The position numbers and the translations under genes are program-made. 64,000 nucleotides of DNA from Curvularia sp. ZM96. Lineage: Eukaryota; Ascomycota; Dothideomycetes; Pleosporales; Pleosporaceae. Under the pieces are notes generated by a model. That model saw only the letters and a list, made by a program, of their open reading frames with translations, was not told where the DNA came from and ran no database searches. The stretch is from positions 1,550,001 to 1,614,000 of the forward strand of contig JAJGBQ010000002.1 in NCBI GenBank assembly GCA_022457065.1, written 5' to 3'. This document shows, piece by piece, positions 31,788 to 43,444 of this stretch; position 1 is the first letter of the stretch, and each line of letters begins with the position of its first letter.

Positions 31788-34375
31788 GATGTCTCTCTCT
31801 TGTCTTTCTTCGCCCTCAAGATTGTCGGACCTGGGTCAAGTTGCTCCCACGCTGATGACTGTCTTGTCGAATTTTTGGTGGATGGTCGCTTAGTAACGTC
31901 ATTGTAGTGGGGTTCGGGGGGTTACCCTGCCTCGTGCACGCCGTTATCCCTGGTTTAGCGGGAAAGGCCTTGCGACCAGGGACGACACTCCACTCCGTCT
32001 TAGCATAGCAAAGCAACGGCCAGGAGAAAGGATGCACGACAAACGAGAGGGGCGTGCTAGACGCCGGCACCACGCCATCCGCGCTTCATGCGATGCCGTC
32101 CTTCGGAGGCTATGGACACTACCACGGCCGAAGCAACCTGGCCGATTACGACGCAGTCGTCTCCTATCTGCCTGACTGGCCCAAATGTCTCCGACGCGAC
32201 CGAGCGAATCCGGCATATCTGGCGCACAAGGAGAAGCAGAAGTTCGCTCGACCAACTCCTTCCATCATCCTGCACTGCTACGTCGACGGTTTGGCCGCAT
32301 GCGATCGTGGCCGTCGCGCAATGCCCTGCAGCAATTCTGCAGCCGTCCGTACATGAGCTCCACTCTCCGCACCTGCAGGTGGACCAGGACAACATACCTG
32401 CAGAAAAATCTACGTACTATGTTGGACATGAACCCGGCGCAAGGCTCCACGAATATTGATCGCCGCCTAGCTCCGTCGCTCTGCAAGGCTGACTAACTGA
32501 CTGGCTGGCTGGCTGTTGAGCCATGCGCTTCATTGTGTCGTGTTACCTATCGACACGACCCCTTGCCATTTCGCCTAAACACCGCCCAATCAGCAGGTTC
32601 ACCAAAGGTCAGGCAACGTGAGGTGACCATGACTGACCCAGGCATTGATTCGGGCTTGTTGTGGCGTCTCTTCCATGGACCCGCTGGCGAAGGATATCGG
32701 GTCATGACTAAGTACCACGCGGGGGTCCGCAATAGCACTGCTACCACTACCAGGAAGTTGGGCACCTGGCAGTTCGAAACTGGAGATTTATGTTGCCGAT
32801 CTGAGCGCCGTGCTCGGCTCCTTTACACTGGCTAGACGTGCACGGCTATCCCTTTCGTCTCAAAGCAGAAAGTCGTACAGGGAGTTGACTAGATGGGGAG
32901 TCTTCGTATGGATTAAGTGAGCCTGCACGCTCATGCAACTAACTGCCTTTTCCGTCGCCGACGCCATTCATAGCCTCCTTGCTCAACAAGACAGAGAAAC
33001 TGCAGTAGCGTGGAGGTAAGATTCGATCATGGTCCCAAGGTTGATTTTCTGATTGCAGGCTGAAACCTAACGGCATCGCGCCGGGTAGTTGGTCGCCATC
33101 GCGTGTCTACTTGCTCAGACCACAGACTGAACGCCGCTTTTCGCTCGAGGCCTCACCCATGCAGGCTAGGTCTTCCTCGCCACACAGCAGAGGCTGAAAC
33201 TGGAGCACACTTGCCCATCATGGCGGGGTGTCGATACTGTGTACTCTCTCCTGCTTTGGACCGAAGGCGGCGCTTTTGCCGGAGATGGGCGTGTCATAGT
33301 TGCTCGGCGACTGCATTTCTCATCCACTAGTGCACCTCCACGCACCGTCACATATCATCCTCCTCCCTTCACCGTCATCACCGTTACACAGCTGCCTTGG
33401 CTCTGGCTGTCACTATCGGATCATCATTTCGCTTTGACCTGCTCGGACATTGGCCATGGTCGCGGGACGCATGCAACGGAACGTTGGACCTGTCACCGCA
33501 GCCAATGGAGCCACGCCATGAAGTGCAGGGCGGGACGACTCGTGTACCAGGGAACCCCTGACATGGGCAGTGCGTGCCTGCAGGGACACTTGTGCGCGCT
33601 AGTGGGAAGGCCTGCATAAGCTCGCTGGCTCCGAGGTCGAAACAAATTTGACAGGCACAGATGGGGTTTGATTGAGTCTGTGATCTTCATTTGCTCCTTT
33701 GGTACCGATCCCGTCTCCCCCAGAGGACTGTGCGGAGTTGTGTCTGCATTCCCGGACCCGGCTCGATGCATTGACGGCTAGTGCATGCAATGCTCAAGTT
33801 GTGCCTCGCCCCTCCCACTGGCCCTCGTTCTCATCCTTCTTACGCGCCGTGCAGTCGAGTACACGGTTTCTCTTTGTCGTATATCCTGTTGCGCGCTGCC
33901 TGACTGTCCTTCTTCTTACTCTCAAAAGCGATTTGCTCTACGTCATTTTCTCTCCTTTCTTGTTCTGTTGAAACCGCTCCTCGTCGCCGACAACTTCCTA
34001 ACGTAATACTTTACAACGCCGCATACAACAATCGCAGAACTGCTCGCACTTATTGTGACCACTAGAGTGACCGACAGCAGCTCGCATCACATAAATTTCG
34101 AACGGTATGTCAACAGCAGTGCCGTCGGCATGTTCTGCCGTGGATCTTTGCAGATCTCCCCACCCTTGAGGGATCAATGTCGTGTTGGTCTAGGAAGACA
34201 CTCCCCTCATACTGAATGGCTGATACTATACTCGTACCATCAAACTTGCATTCTAACGAGAATACAGGCATGCTTTGAATCTTATATACCTACAGCACCA
34301 CTGGGTTGTGGTTCTGCTCCCCCCCCCCCCCACTAGACGACCATTCTTCGCCTCGATATATATAATCCTGCCAAA
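31788..34375. other. 2.6 kb divergent intergenic region
   Basis: It separates the divergent CNS1 and ApsA-like genes. Many overlapping frames of 60-130 codons occur on both strands with Cys/Arg/His-rich, non-protein-like text; none has a domain. A run of 12-13 C lies at 34319-34331, 45-57 bases before the ApsA start. The ApsA transcript may have a long 5' UTR here. Confidence 0.45.
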
Positions 34376-37300
34376 ATGGCCACGGAGTACTATTCAGACA
34401 ACGAGGCTTTTGCCGCCAGCCGCTCCTTACCTACGCCAGCCGGAACTCCATACGACTCGCTGTCAAGACGGAGCTCCCGTCACGAAACACCAGGCAGTGA
34501 CATAACCAGTTCGCCACCCCCCATGCCACCAGATCGAGGTTTCAGTTCAGACGATGCTGCTAACGATGAGAACATCTCAATTCTGGATCCTCGTCGTTTC
34601 ACTCCAACACTGCACGCGAACCTCGTTTCAGAGATTCTCAACCTCCGTCGAGAGCTGGATTCCAAGCATAAATTCATAGACGACTTGGAGGCCAACTTGC
34701 ATACGGCCCGCTCTGACAATGAATCGCTCACCAAACAGCTGGCGTCATCCAATAAAGAAAGCAAGGTAGCGAAACGCCAGCTTCAGCACTTTGAGACCGA
34801 AACTCTTGCTGCTTTGGAGGAAATCGCAGGGGAGAGAGACAAGATGAAGGAAGCCAACGTTGATCTGAGACAAAAGCTTGCTGCAGCAGAAAAAAGGACG
34901 CGAAGCCAAGACGATGATTCAACCAAAGTACACGACATGTGGGCTCGCGAAAAAGAGGAGTGGGCTGGAGAAAAGCGGATGTTGGAGCGACGGGTTCACG
35001 TATCGGAAACTCGACTGAAGATGCTGTTGGACGAAATTGCCATGCACGAACAGGCAAAAGAAGAAGCTGGCATCGAGAGCGATACGGAAGACTTGGCCGG
35101 TGATACCGGTGCGCCGGAAAGCGAACCTGGTAGTTTGCGTTCATCTCCGCAACGGAGACCATCCACTCGTATTGGACGCCATTCAAGGGATCGAAGCAAC
35201 AGCAGCTGGAAGAGCATTGGTAGAAACTATCGTGCTTCTCTTATGAGCGCTGACGGTTTCACCCGTGCAAACGGTATGAGTCTCGCGGACGAACTCATAT
35301 TTGACGAAGAAGATGAGGAATTGGAAGATTTGGAAATTGATTCCGATGACTTCACTGAGCATGAGATGAGAGCGCGCAGGGCCCGTGAGTCACGGCAGTC
35401 GATGCTACCCGACGAAAAAGCAAAGCGCATCCTGGGCTTGAGCACCCTCACGACAGTCGAGGACATAGAGCCTCAGAAACCATCCTACGAAACGGAACAG
35501 TCTTCAGTCACTCTACCGCGTCGTGATAATGTCTTGATCTTTCCACCACCCCGGCCTCTCTACGTTGACACTGGCGTTCAGCCGACTCCTCCACCTTCGC
35601 CCACCAAGCCCGTCATGGTGGAAGCGGCATCGCAGACTACCGAGCCTTCTCCTCAAATAAAGCTAAACGATTCTGCATCCACTGCTGCAGAAATTGAGGC
35701 CAACCAAAGTCGAAAGCGAGTTTCTGTGCCCATGAGCTCCAGTCCAGCATCCCATGCCAACCCTGAAACACATAACATGAAATCGAGCTCGGTGCAGACC
35801 GTTGAGCCTCTAAGCCCGCCACCAACTCCCAAGATCCCTGTGCCTTCAGAACAAGCACTCTTGCCACAAGTCGCCCACGCTGAGCTAGTCTCCACAGCAA
35901 CGCAGACAGATCCTCCGATTCAAGCAGATGTCCCACCTGAGTTACCTAGGAGAGCTACTCCACCAGCTCCTATTCCAATTCCTTCGATTGCTATACATGC
36001 ACCCACATCGGCGCCTCCGTCGCCCAAAGCTCCTATCCTTCCTCCGGGCACCAAGACCATATCAACGCAAACGACGGGTGACCTTGTAGCCCCGATGCAG
36101 TCAACAGCCATGCAGACTGAACCAATTAGGATTGACCAAAGACCCGTCAAGCTGCCGCCTCACCTCCTTCCGTCGGCCATAACTTCCAAGCCCGGAACTC
36201 CAGTGGCAGACAAGGAGAAGTCCGCGGAGAAAGAATTTAGCCCTTCTACCTTCAGCGCACCTGAACAGCCCTCGACAAAAACACTGGCTCGCCAGAACCT
36301 TACGACTCGCCTCGAAGAAGCCGCAGACAGGGAAGTCGAGAACCGCTATCCTGGGAACAATGACAACGGGCCATTGTCATACCAGCTTGATGCGGACGTA
36401 CTCAGCCGACCATTCCGCACAAGCAGTCTGTTTGCTGGATTCGATGGCCCATCGTCTGACGAAGAGGCAGAAGAGGCCGAATTGAGCGATGATGAACCTA
36501 GGGGCCTCCAATACTCCACAGCGATGCTCTCGTCGCGCAACGCGAAGAGTGGACGGCCGGTGAACCCTCCAACACCTGTACCAGAAGACAAGGAGGCTTC
36601 ATCACACCCTAGACCGTCAGTTGATTCTATCAACAGTACGAACATGTCTTCGATACGTAGCTCGATGGAGAAACCGGTTAAGGTTGGCAAAGCGCAACGT
36701 ATGGTTATCAGCCGCCAGCCTAGCATTCGGCGCTCTGCAATGATACAGAGCAGCACTGCTGTTCACGCCCGCACCCGCAGTGGAAGCGTTGGCAGTATAA
36801 CATCAAGCAACTACTTGCCGAAGCCGCCATTCCCGGTGCCTACCCGGTCCAGTTCGCGGAACAAACCACTGAGCAAGAGTGAGGGTTCTCAAAGTCCGAC
36901 ACCCCGCAACAGTGGTTCGTATGCCGGACGTCGTCCGTATGGCGTGAAGCACCAAAGGAAAGACAGCATAAGGAAAGTACGATCAGCGGCTCCTGTAGCA
37001 AAGACGAGTCGCTCTCGCAGCAGGTCTCCGACGCTTCCGGCTACTCCAAGCAATGACGATACTTACTCAATCCCACCGCTTCCAAGCGATATCGTCAGTG
37101 CTAGTGGTTTCCGTCACCGACATCAGCTTTCAAGCGCCACAGCAGCCACGAGTTATACAGCAAACGGCTCTGAGAATAGCTCTGCAAGCCAGAACAATGT
37201 TGTTGATGCGATTGCAGCAGCGATGATTGGAGAGTTCATGTGGAAATATGTTCGTAAGAGGAAACCTTTTGGCGGTCCGGAAACGGAAATCAATCGCGCA

Positions 37301-38361
37301 GCAGAGGAGGCTTCCTTGACCACCCATGGTGTGAGACACAAGCGCTGGGTTTGGATCTCACCGTATGAGAGAGCAATTCTCTGGAGCAGCAAGCAACCAA
37401 CAACCGGGTCGGCACTAATGGGGAAGAGCGGTCGCAAACGTGAGTCAATTTTCATTTTCTGGATTTGTGCGAAATTAACATATCCCTAGTCATCATACAG
37501 TCTGTCCTTGACGTCGCGGATAACTGCCCTCCTCCAAAGAACGAGACTGTCTTCAACCGCTCAATCCTTATCCTCACTCCTATGCGCGCTCTCAAATTCA
37601 CCACGACATCGCGTGAGCGCCATTACCTGTGGTTGACTGCGCTTTCTTTCCTTGCCCGTTCGACTGCACCCATACCGGATGTCGGGTCTTTGCCACCTGT
37701 ACCACCGCCGGTTGGGGAAATTGAACGTCGTCCACAAGGCGCAACCCTGCGTCGTACTCGTGTCCAAGATTCGGTACGTCTCGCTAAAGGCCGGGTCAAC
37801 CCAGTGATGGCACGTTATGCAATGCAGGAGGAGCCTGTGCCTAGTCTGCCTTCATTCCCCAGCCTCCAGGAGCCACTGGAGGAAGAACCCGCCAGCCCGC
37901 CTGTCGTCCGACGCGGTCCACAACACGGAAGGAAGAGGAGCTCGACTGGGCCAAGTGCGCCTCCTCCGAGTGTTCCGTTCAGGAGCTTCTCTCACCAACA
38001 TGTGCCATCAATATACTCCAACGGCTCATCGGACATGTACAGTGCCGGCGTACCGCCGTCAATACCGTCAACAGAATACAACCCCACTGGCGGTGCGATG
38101 AGTTCCCGAACTTCTGAGGCGAGCACCTCAACACGTCAACAGTTTTTCGACACCATGGGCACTGTCCGAATGGAAGCTTTCATTGACGATGCTCTTGGTG
38201 ATCAAAAGCAATCGAGTGGTGGCGCCGCTCGAGCACAGTATATGCAGCACCGTCGTCGCCGCGGAAGCAGCCAATGGAGCACCAGCACCCGCGATCAGCC
38301 TAGTCGTGGCGCCGGTCTTTTCGACTTCGACGTCGGTAACGATCCTTTCCGCAACTTCTAA
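34376..38361 (+). CDS. apsA: ApsA/Num1-like cortical dynein anchor with C-terminal PH domain
   Basis: Two exons (34376-37439, 37490-38361) give 1311 residues. Parts: a Ser/Pro-rich start; a coiled coil (about residues 75-215; ILNLRRELDSKHKFIDDLE and on); an acidic block (FDEEDEELEDLEIDSDDF); a long disordered Pro/Ser region with five QT motifs (residues about 420-581); basic Ser-rich linkers; and the Num1/Mcp5-type PH domain from about residue 945 (IGEFMWKYVRKRKPFGG ... HGVRHKRWVWISPYERAILW ... ILTPMRALKFTTTSRERHYLWL). The intron splits the PH domain. Family members sit at the cell cortex through phosphoinositide binding and anchor dynein for nuclear positioning. A 230-residue low-complexity tail follows. 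Confidence 0.92.
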
Positions 38362-39324
38362 AAGAACTGCTCGCGCTTACGAATCGCTCACGTGTAATGG
38401 GCATGCTTAACGGTCAATATCTTCTCGCTGCCTTGTTTGTTTGTCGTCCTGGGACTGATCCCAACTCCTTATTCGTGTCTCAAAAACGTTTCTTTTTCAA
38501 GCTAGGGCTACGACCCATACGACTCCACGTCACCAGTATCGAGTCATAACATCCCATGACTGGGACTTTCATTTGCCGTCATTTCATTCGAAGCTCTTTA
38601 CACTTCCATTTCGCCTGTATCATTATCATAGGGGGTAGCCAGACTAACAACGGCTATAGAAGCCGACGCGCTCACGCGCAAGCACACCATGTGCATATTT
38701 TACATTGTAATCATTCTTCCACAAGCTAGCATTTGACAGCTGCATGCTGTTGATACCTACCTAAAAGCCTGTTACTACTATCTTGCCTCTTCGGCTGCAG
38801 AGCAATCTTTGTCTTTCTCCTTGTTCCTTTCATCCGCCCGATATCCACTTTGATCTTGTCAGCGTTGCATAGCCTTCGACGGTGGCACACTAGCGGTTTT
38901 ACAGCAGGTGGGGCCAGGATCAGGGCGATTCATAGGTTAATAGTCCACAGAAAGAATGAATGGTACATCAACCTGAAGAGAAAGAAGCAATACCCTGATT
39001 TGCAGTGAAGAAAAAGAGAAGCTAACCCTATTATCCAATGGTTTTCGCTATTGAGTATGTTGTATGCGTCCGTAGGGGATTGAACGTAAGGTTGGGCAAA
39101 ATAGTGTCGCCTGCTCTTGTCCGATACACATCGGCATGCACCGGCATCATTGGGTGACATTCTGATTCCACTTATCTGAAGGCCGTAATTCCCCCGAGCT
39201 TCTTGACGGGGACGCCACTGCGTGAAGCTACATTCCTTCTTGCGTTGCTTATGTTTTGAAGCCGTTATATTTCGTATAATTTGCAATTTGTTCAACAATC
39301 ACAACCAATCACATCTCGTGAATC
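38362..39324. other. Intergenic, 3' flank of ApsA-like gene
   Basis: Nothing recognisable up to the tRNA-Gln gene. A frame at 38930-39298 (minus) shows no domain. Confidence 0.45.
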
Positions 39325-39411
39325 GGTTTTGTAGTGTAGCGGTTATCACTCCGGATTCTGATTCCCATCAGGAGCCTTCCGGCAACCCCGGTTCGATTCC
39401 GGGCAAGACCT
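39325..39411 (+). tRNA. tRNA-Gln(CUG): tRNA-Gln (anticodon CUG) with 15-nt intron
   Basis: A full cloverleaf can be drawn. The acceptor GGTTTTG (39325-39331) pairs with CAAGACC (39404-39410), with discriminator T. The anticodon stem is CCGGA/TCCGG with loop TTCTGA+T, anticodon CTG at 39358-39360. The T arm is CCCGG-TTCGATT-CCGGG. An intron of about 15 nt (39362-39376) sits after position 37, the canonical place. Confidence 0.96.
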
Positions 39412-39894
39412 CAATGAATTCTTTTTTGCAGTTTTTCTTTTGCCCTATCCGCGGCATGTTGCGGCGGGAGCTGGGGAAGGACGTGCCGAGAAAAGGAAAT
39501 ACCGTATACCAGGCGCCTGGTACGGTGCCGCGTGCTTTTTTTTCGCCTCACCTTATCCGCAGATCCCATGTGCACAATTTTCCGGTACCTAGGATATGGT
39601 AGTGATCGCTGAAAAAACAAATGGCAATGTTACATTTCACACGTGGACTTTGGAACTCTAAGAATTTCTTATTTCCTTACAGGGTATGAGATGTAGTACA
39701 GTACGTGCACCGTAGAATTTGGGTTTGTAAGTGCAGCTCTTCCATAGACCGAGGTTCTACCTGCCCCTGTCTCCACCTGCTGAGGAAAAAATTGGTCTTC
39801 GGCCTAGCACTAATTAACCGACTCAACCACAACCACACGACCACTCCACCAGCAAAAAAGAATTGCTTACTACTTGAGTAGTAGCTGTTCCAAT
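39412..39894. other. Short spacer between tRNA genes
   Basis: It holds the T-run terminators of tRNA-Gln (plus strand) and of the first tRNA-Val (A6 at 39854-39859, read on the minus strand). Nothing else is seen. Confidence 0.5.
39422..39427 (+). terminator. Pol III T-run terminator of tRNA-Gln
   Basis: Six T residues start 11 bases after the tRNA 3' end, as expected for RNA polymerase III. Confidence 0.8.
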
Positions 39895-39980
39895 TGACTC
39901 AGCCGAGGTTTGAACTCGGGACCTTCAGTGTGCCTAACTGAATGTTAGACTGACGTGATAACCAACTACACCACCGAGCC
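39895..39980 (-). tRNA. tRNA-Val(AAC): tRNA-Val (anticodon AAC) with intron, copy 1
   Basis: On the minus strand, the acceptor GGCTCGG pairs with CTGAGTC and the discriminator is A. The T arm is CCGAG-TTCAAAC-CTCGG and the anticodon stem is TCAGT/ACTGA with loop CTAACA plus one base, anticodon AAC. An intron of about 12 nt follows position 37. A T6 run follows the 3' end after about 35 bases. Confidence 0.95.
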
Positions 39981-40234
39981 TGCTGTTTGTTGCTTTTGAT
40001 GGAGAAACTTTGGCACTAGTGCTTTCATATCTCGAGAGTCTACCAGCGAAATGGACATAGAAAAAACAGAACAAGTGCCAAACTCGCTGCAACCCCGTAT
40101 AGTCCCTGGAAGTCTTGCTGTAGACCAAGTTCTGGATTGCAGTGGGTCAGGAACAGTAGCAGTAGTATCAGCTCTCGATGTAACGCCAAGGGCGTGCCAT
40201 CCCAATCAACCAAAAAAATGAAGCAAAAATACGC

Positions 40235-40260
40235 TCTTCTCTTCTAGATAGAAGAGAAGA
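40235..40260. repeat. Perfect 12-bp-arm palindrome
   Basis: TCTTCTCTTCTA and its exact complement face each other with a 2-base centre (GA). The palindrome lies just 3' of tRNA-Val copy 2, between the gene and its T-runs. Confidence 0.85.
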
Positions 40261-40273
40261 AGCATTTACACGC

Positions 40274-40359
40274 TGACTCAGCCGAGGTTTGAACTCGGGA
40301 CCTTCAGTGCGCCTAACTGAATGTTAGACTGACGTGATAACCAACTACACCACCGAGCC
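40274..40359 (-). tRNA. tRNA-Val(AAC): tRNA-Val (anticodon AAC) with intron, copy 2
   Basis: It is identical to copy 1 except for one base in the intron (GGCG versus GGCA before the 3' exon). The same strand and 379-base offset suggest local duplication or gene conversion. Flanking sequence is not shared. T-runs (A5 at 40225-40229, A7 at 40212-40218 on the plus strand) follow the 3' end. Confidence 0.95.
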
Positions 40360-40727
40360 ATGTTGAAGCTTTGCATGAAGAGAGTTTGTCAGATAAGGTG
40401 TATAAATTTCAAGCGAATCCTGCTGCTTCATTGATGCTAGGCGGTATGTTCTTTGGTTTTCTTGAGTGGTGGGTGGTCTTGCTGTTGGAATAGTGCGACG
40501 GAGCAACGGTTGACCCACTCTTGTAAAATTTCTCGCTTCTGCACAACTACCATAATGCAACAGGCCGTCTGAGGGCGACAAGGTTCCTTGGACGATATTC
40601 CAGCTGCGAAGGTTGTGAAAATGTACTTGCCCCGTCTGCTGTGGCTAGAGACTTGGTGGTGCAACAGCATTTTCATTACTCACAAACAACGCTTATATCC
40701 AAACCGAGCAACATGAAAGGCTCTCTT
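40360..40727. other. Intergenic, tRNA-Val copy 2 upstream and acyl-CoA ligase 3' flank
   Basis: No feature seen beyond short frames without domains. Confidence 0.4.
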
Positions 40728-42725
40728 CTACAACTTGCTTCCGGCTTTCCTTCTCTTCTCCTTCTCTTGATCTCTTAACATGCGTCGCAATATCTTTCCT
40801 GATGGCGATTTCGGAATCACGTCGATGAATTCGATTCCACCGCTGATCCACTTGTACCTCGCCTTGTGCTGTTCGACATACTTCTGGATGTCGCGTGCAA
40901 GAACGCGATCACTCTCCTCAGCGCTGACTGAGGGTGACTTGACAACAAAGGCTTTTGGCACTTCTCCAGTCTTCTCGTTTGGAATCTGGATCACAGCACA
41001 GTCGTTGACAGCAGGATGTGTCAGCAAATGCGCTTCAAGCTCTGCCGGCGCGACTTGGTGACCCTATGCGATGATTAACAAGGGGTACGGAAGAATCACA
41101 AATAGACTTACCTGAACCTTGATCAACTCCTTGATGCGGTCGACAATAAACACATGCTCGTTGCCAGAAGGTGCTTTCCTGAAGACGGCCTCGTCTCCAG
41201 TATGCATGTAGCCATCCCGGAACGTCTCCGCATTGGCTTTGTCGTTGTTGAAGTATCCCAGAACAACCGAAGGCGACTTGACAATCAGCTCGCCCGGCTG
41301 GTCGTATTCAGTGATCTCAGTGCCCTCGGGAGTGATAATCTTGCACTCTACGCCTGGGAGCAGAGAGCCAGAGGAACCGAACCAGATGTCGTCCGGTGAC
41401 GATGAAGACACGACAGTAGAAGTCTCTGTAAGACCGTAGCCTTGGCGAAGTTTCCACGAGGGGTACATCTTTTGCATATCCTCGGCAGTTTCTTTTCCCA
41501 ACGGTGCAGCACCTGTAAATATCGACCACACGGAGCTAAGATCGTATTTATCAAGCAATGCCTTGTTCTTGGTCATTTGAATGATGATTGGGGGAACCTT
41601 GTTCGGTTAGCTGACGTTTCTGCCGAAATTCATAATATGCTTACAAGGAAGAGCGAGTTAATCTTGTAGTCTTGTATCGCTTGTAGAGTCGACGTGAACT
41701 CGAACTTGGGCAGAACCACTATACCGTCACCACGGTAGACACCCGCATGACAGATGACAACCAGCGAGTAAATGTGCGACATAGGTAATAGACCCAGCAC
41801 CATGTCGATATAGTCGGACTGATTTCGGATGTCTTTGATCATGTTGTCTCGATATGGCTTTTCGAAAGCTTGAATTTGGACTGGAGAGTGTGAGACAAAA
41901 ACGCATGTTTGGAAGCATCCAGGGCATCTTACGCGTGTTGGCAATGACGTTTCTATGTGAGATCATGACTCCTTTCTGCGTATGGCTTAGTATGGACACA
42001 CCATTCAAAAATTGTTGCTTACCGGCAGACCAGAGGTACCACTGGAATAGCAGAGGAACGCGCTCCTTCGGGCACCCTCTCCGGGCCCCCAGTTCAAGGG
42101 TGGCAAGCGGTCAAGCTTTGCGCCTTCACGAATGAAATCGTCTACTGTTTTGAACTCCTTGGGCGTGCGTCCTGCGAACTGTTCTGGAAGTTCAAGGAGA
42201 TATACGCGGTTTTCGGGAATGCCAGTATTCTTTGCGGCCGTTCGAGCCGTTTCCAACAGTGGAACGCACGTGAAGAGGGCTTTCGCGCCCGAGTTCTTCA
42301 ACTGGTATTCGAGCTCGGAGGCGTTATATGCGGCGTTGGCGGGCGTCTGGATGCCGCCTAAGCGGTGTGTGGCCCATGCCAGGGGAATTGTGTCAATCTG
42401 CTGAATGTGAGTACTACGGCAGATAGATTGGACGCGTGATGCTTACCGTGTTCACAGAAAAGACAGCAATGACTTTGTCCCATTCCGATCCTTCGTTCGG
42501 GTGGAAGCCAAGCTCCTTTGATAGACCACGTGCGAGATAGTCGACGCGCTCGCGCACCTCTAGGCTTGAGTATGCCTTTCCTGTCAAGCCGCAAGTGAAA
42601 GGATTGTATGAATATCCAAGCGGATGGCGGCCGTAGTTCTCATCCAGCATGAAGTCGCAGATAGGGATCGAGTCGGGCGGGTCCATGGGGAGCTTCGGCA
42701 CCCATGATGGAGGATAAAAGGGCAT
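40728..42725 (-). CDS. Peroxisomal AMP-forming acyl-CoA ligase (4-coumarate:CoA ligase-like)
   Basis: Six exons (42725-42447, 42397-42023, 41975-41933, 41880-41645, 41597-41112, 41063-40728) join in phase to 584 residues. Adenylating-enzyme motifs: the P-loop YSSGTSGLPKGVMISH, LPMSHIYSL, FTGAAPLGKE, RQGYGLTETS, YMHTGDEAVF, VDRIKELIKVQGHQVAPAELE and the catalytic-lysine motif SPSGKILRRML. The C-terminus is SKL, a type 1 peroxisomal signal. The family activates aromatic or fatty acids to CoA esters; close fungal relatives are called 4CL-like, but the substrate is not predictable. A role in aromatic side-chain shortening would fit the neighbouring ring-cleavage genes, as inference. The gene is divergent from the AlkB-type gene. 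Confidence 0.93.
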
Positions 42726-43444
42726 CTTGAGTAGAATCTACAGGTATGTTAGCTACGCGTTGGGCCTGAAAGGGCATGCAGAGACTCGCCTATTGTTGAG
42801 CCTCAATCGGAGATGCAGGAAGGAATTGAATCACAAGCGTACAATTGTCTGAGGTTTTAAGTTGTTACCCCGACTTCCGCAAGTGACGTTAGTACGCCGG
42901 ATGCTGGCTTGGTTCGGCGCCGATGGCGCTGACGCGCCAGCTGCAATGGTGGAGAAACTGGGGTATGCCGAGGTCGTTACCGAGATGGGTTGGACCATCC
43001 GCGTTACCGGGGTTATCTCGGAATCTTTCTAGCGGCGGATATCGGCGAATCCTGTAAGACTTCATGGTCATAAAGTAGATCAGGATAGTTGCATAGTGCG
43101 AGATGAACGTAGTATCTAAGGGGGTGGTATTGTCGCTGCTGCCGCTAGATCAAACGCACGGAGAAGCATCACCATTACGGCCTACATTGTCTCCTCAGTT
43201 TCACCGTCAGCATCAGCAGCGTTAGCCAGCGCAAGCAAAGGCGCCCAACGAGGTTATCAAACACTTTGTAGTTGAATTGAGATTCCTACTGTCATCATCA
43301 CGTGATATCAATGTTCCTTCCTGTTCTTTGTTTGCGCACTTGTGACTGGTCCTAAATTTAGCTTCCTTACCAAACTTCTTACAGCTGCAACTATTCGAGG
43401 TCGTCCTGCGCCATCTACTTGCCACTACTCCAAATCATATCGCA
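42726..43444. promoter_or_regulatory. Divergent intergenic region, acyl-CoA ligase / AlkB-type gene
   Basis: The 719 bases separate two divergent start codons. A frame on the minus strand at 42889-43071 and one at 43222-43425 have no features. This should contain both promoters. Confidence 0.45.

Noticed and set aside
34319..34331. Run of C before the ApsA start as a functional element
   Set aside because: A homopolymer with no partner sequence; could also be a sequencing-length artefact.
39222..39602. 126-codon frame covering the tRNA-Gln gene
   Set aside because: It crosses a clear tRNA gene and its terminator and has no protein features.
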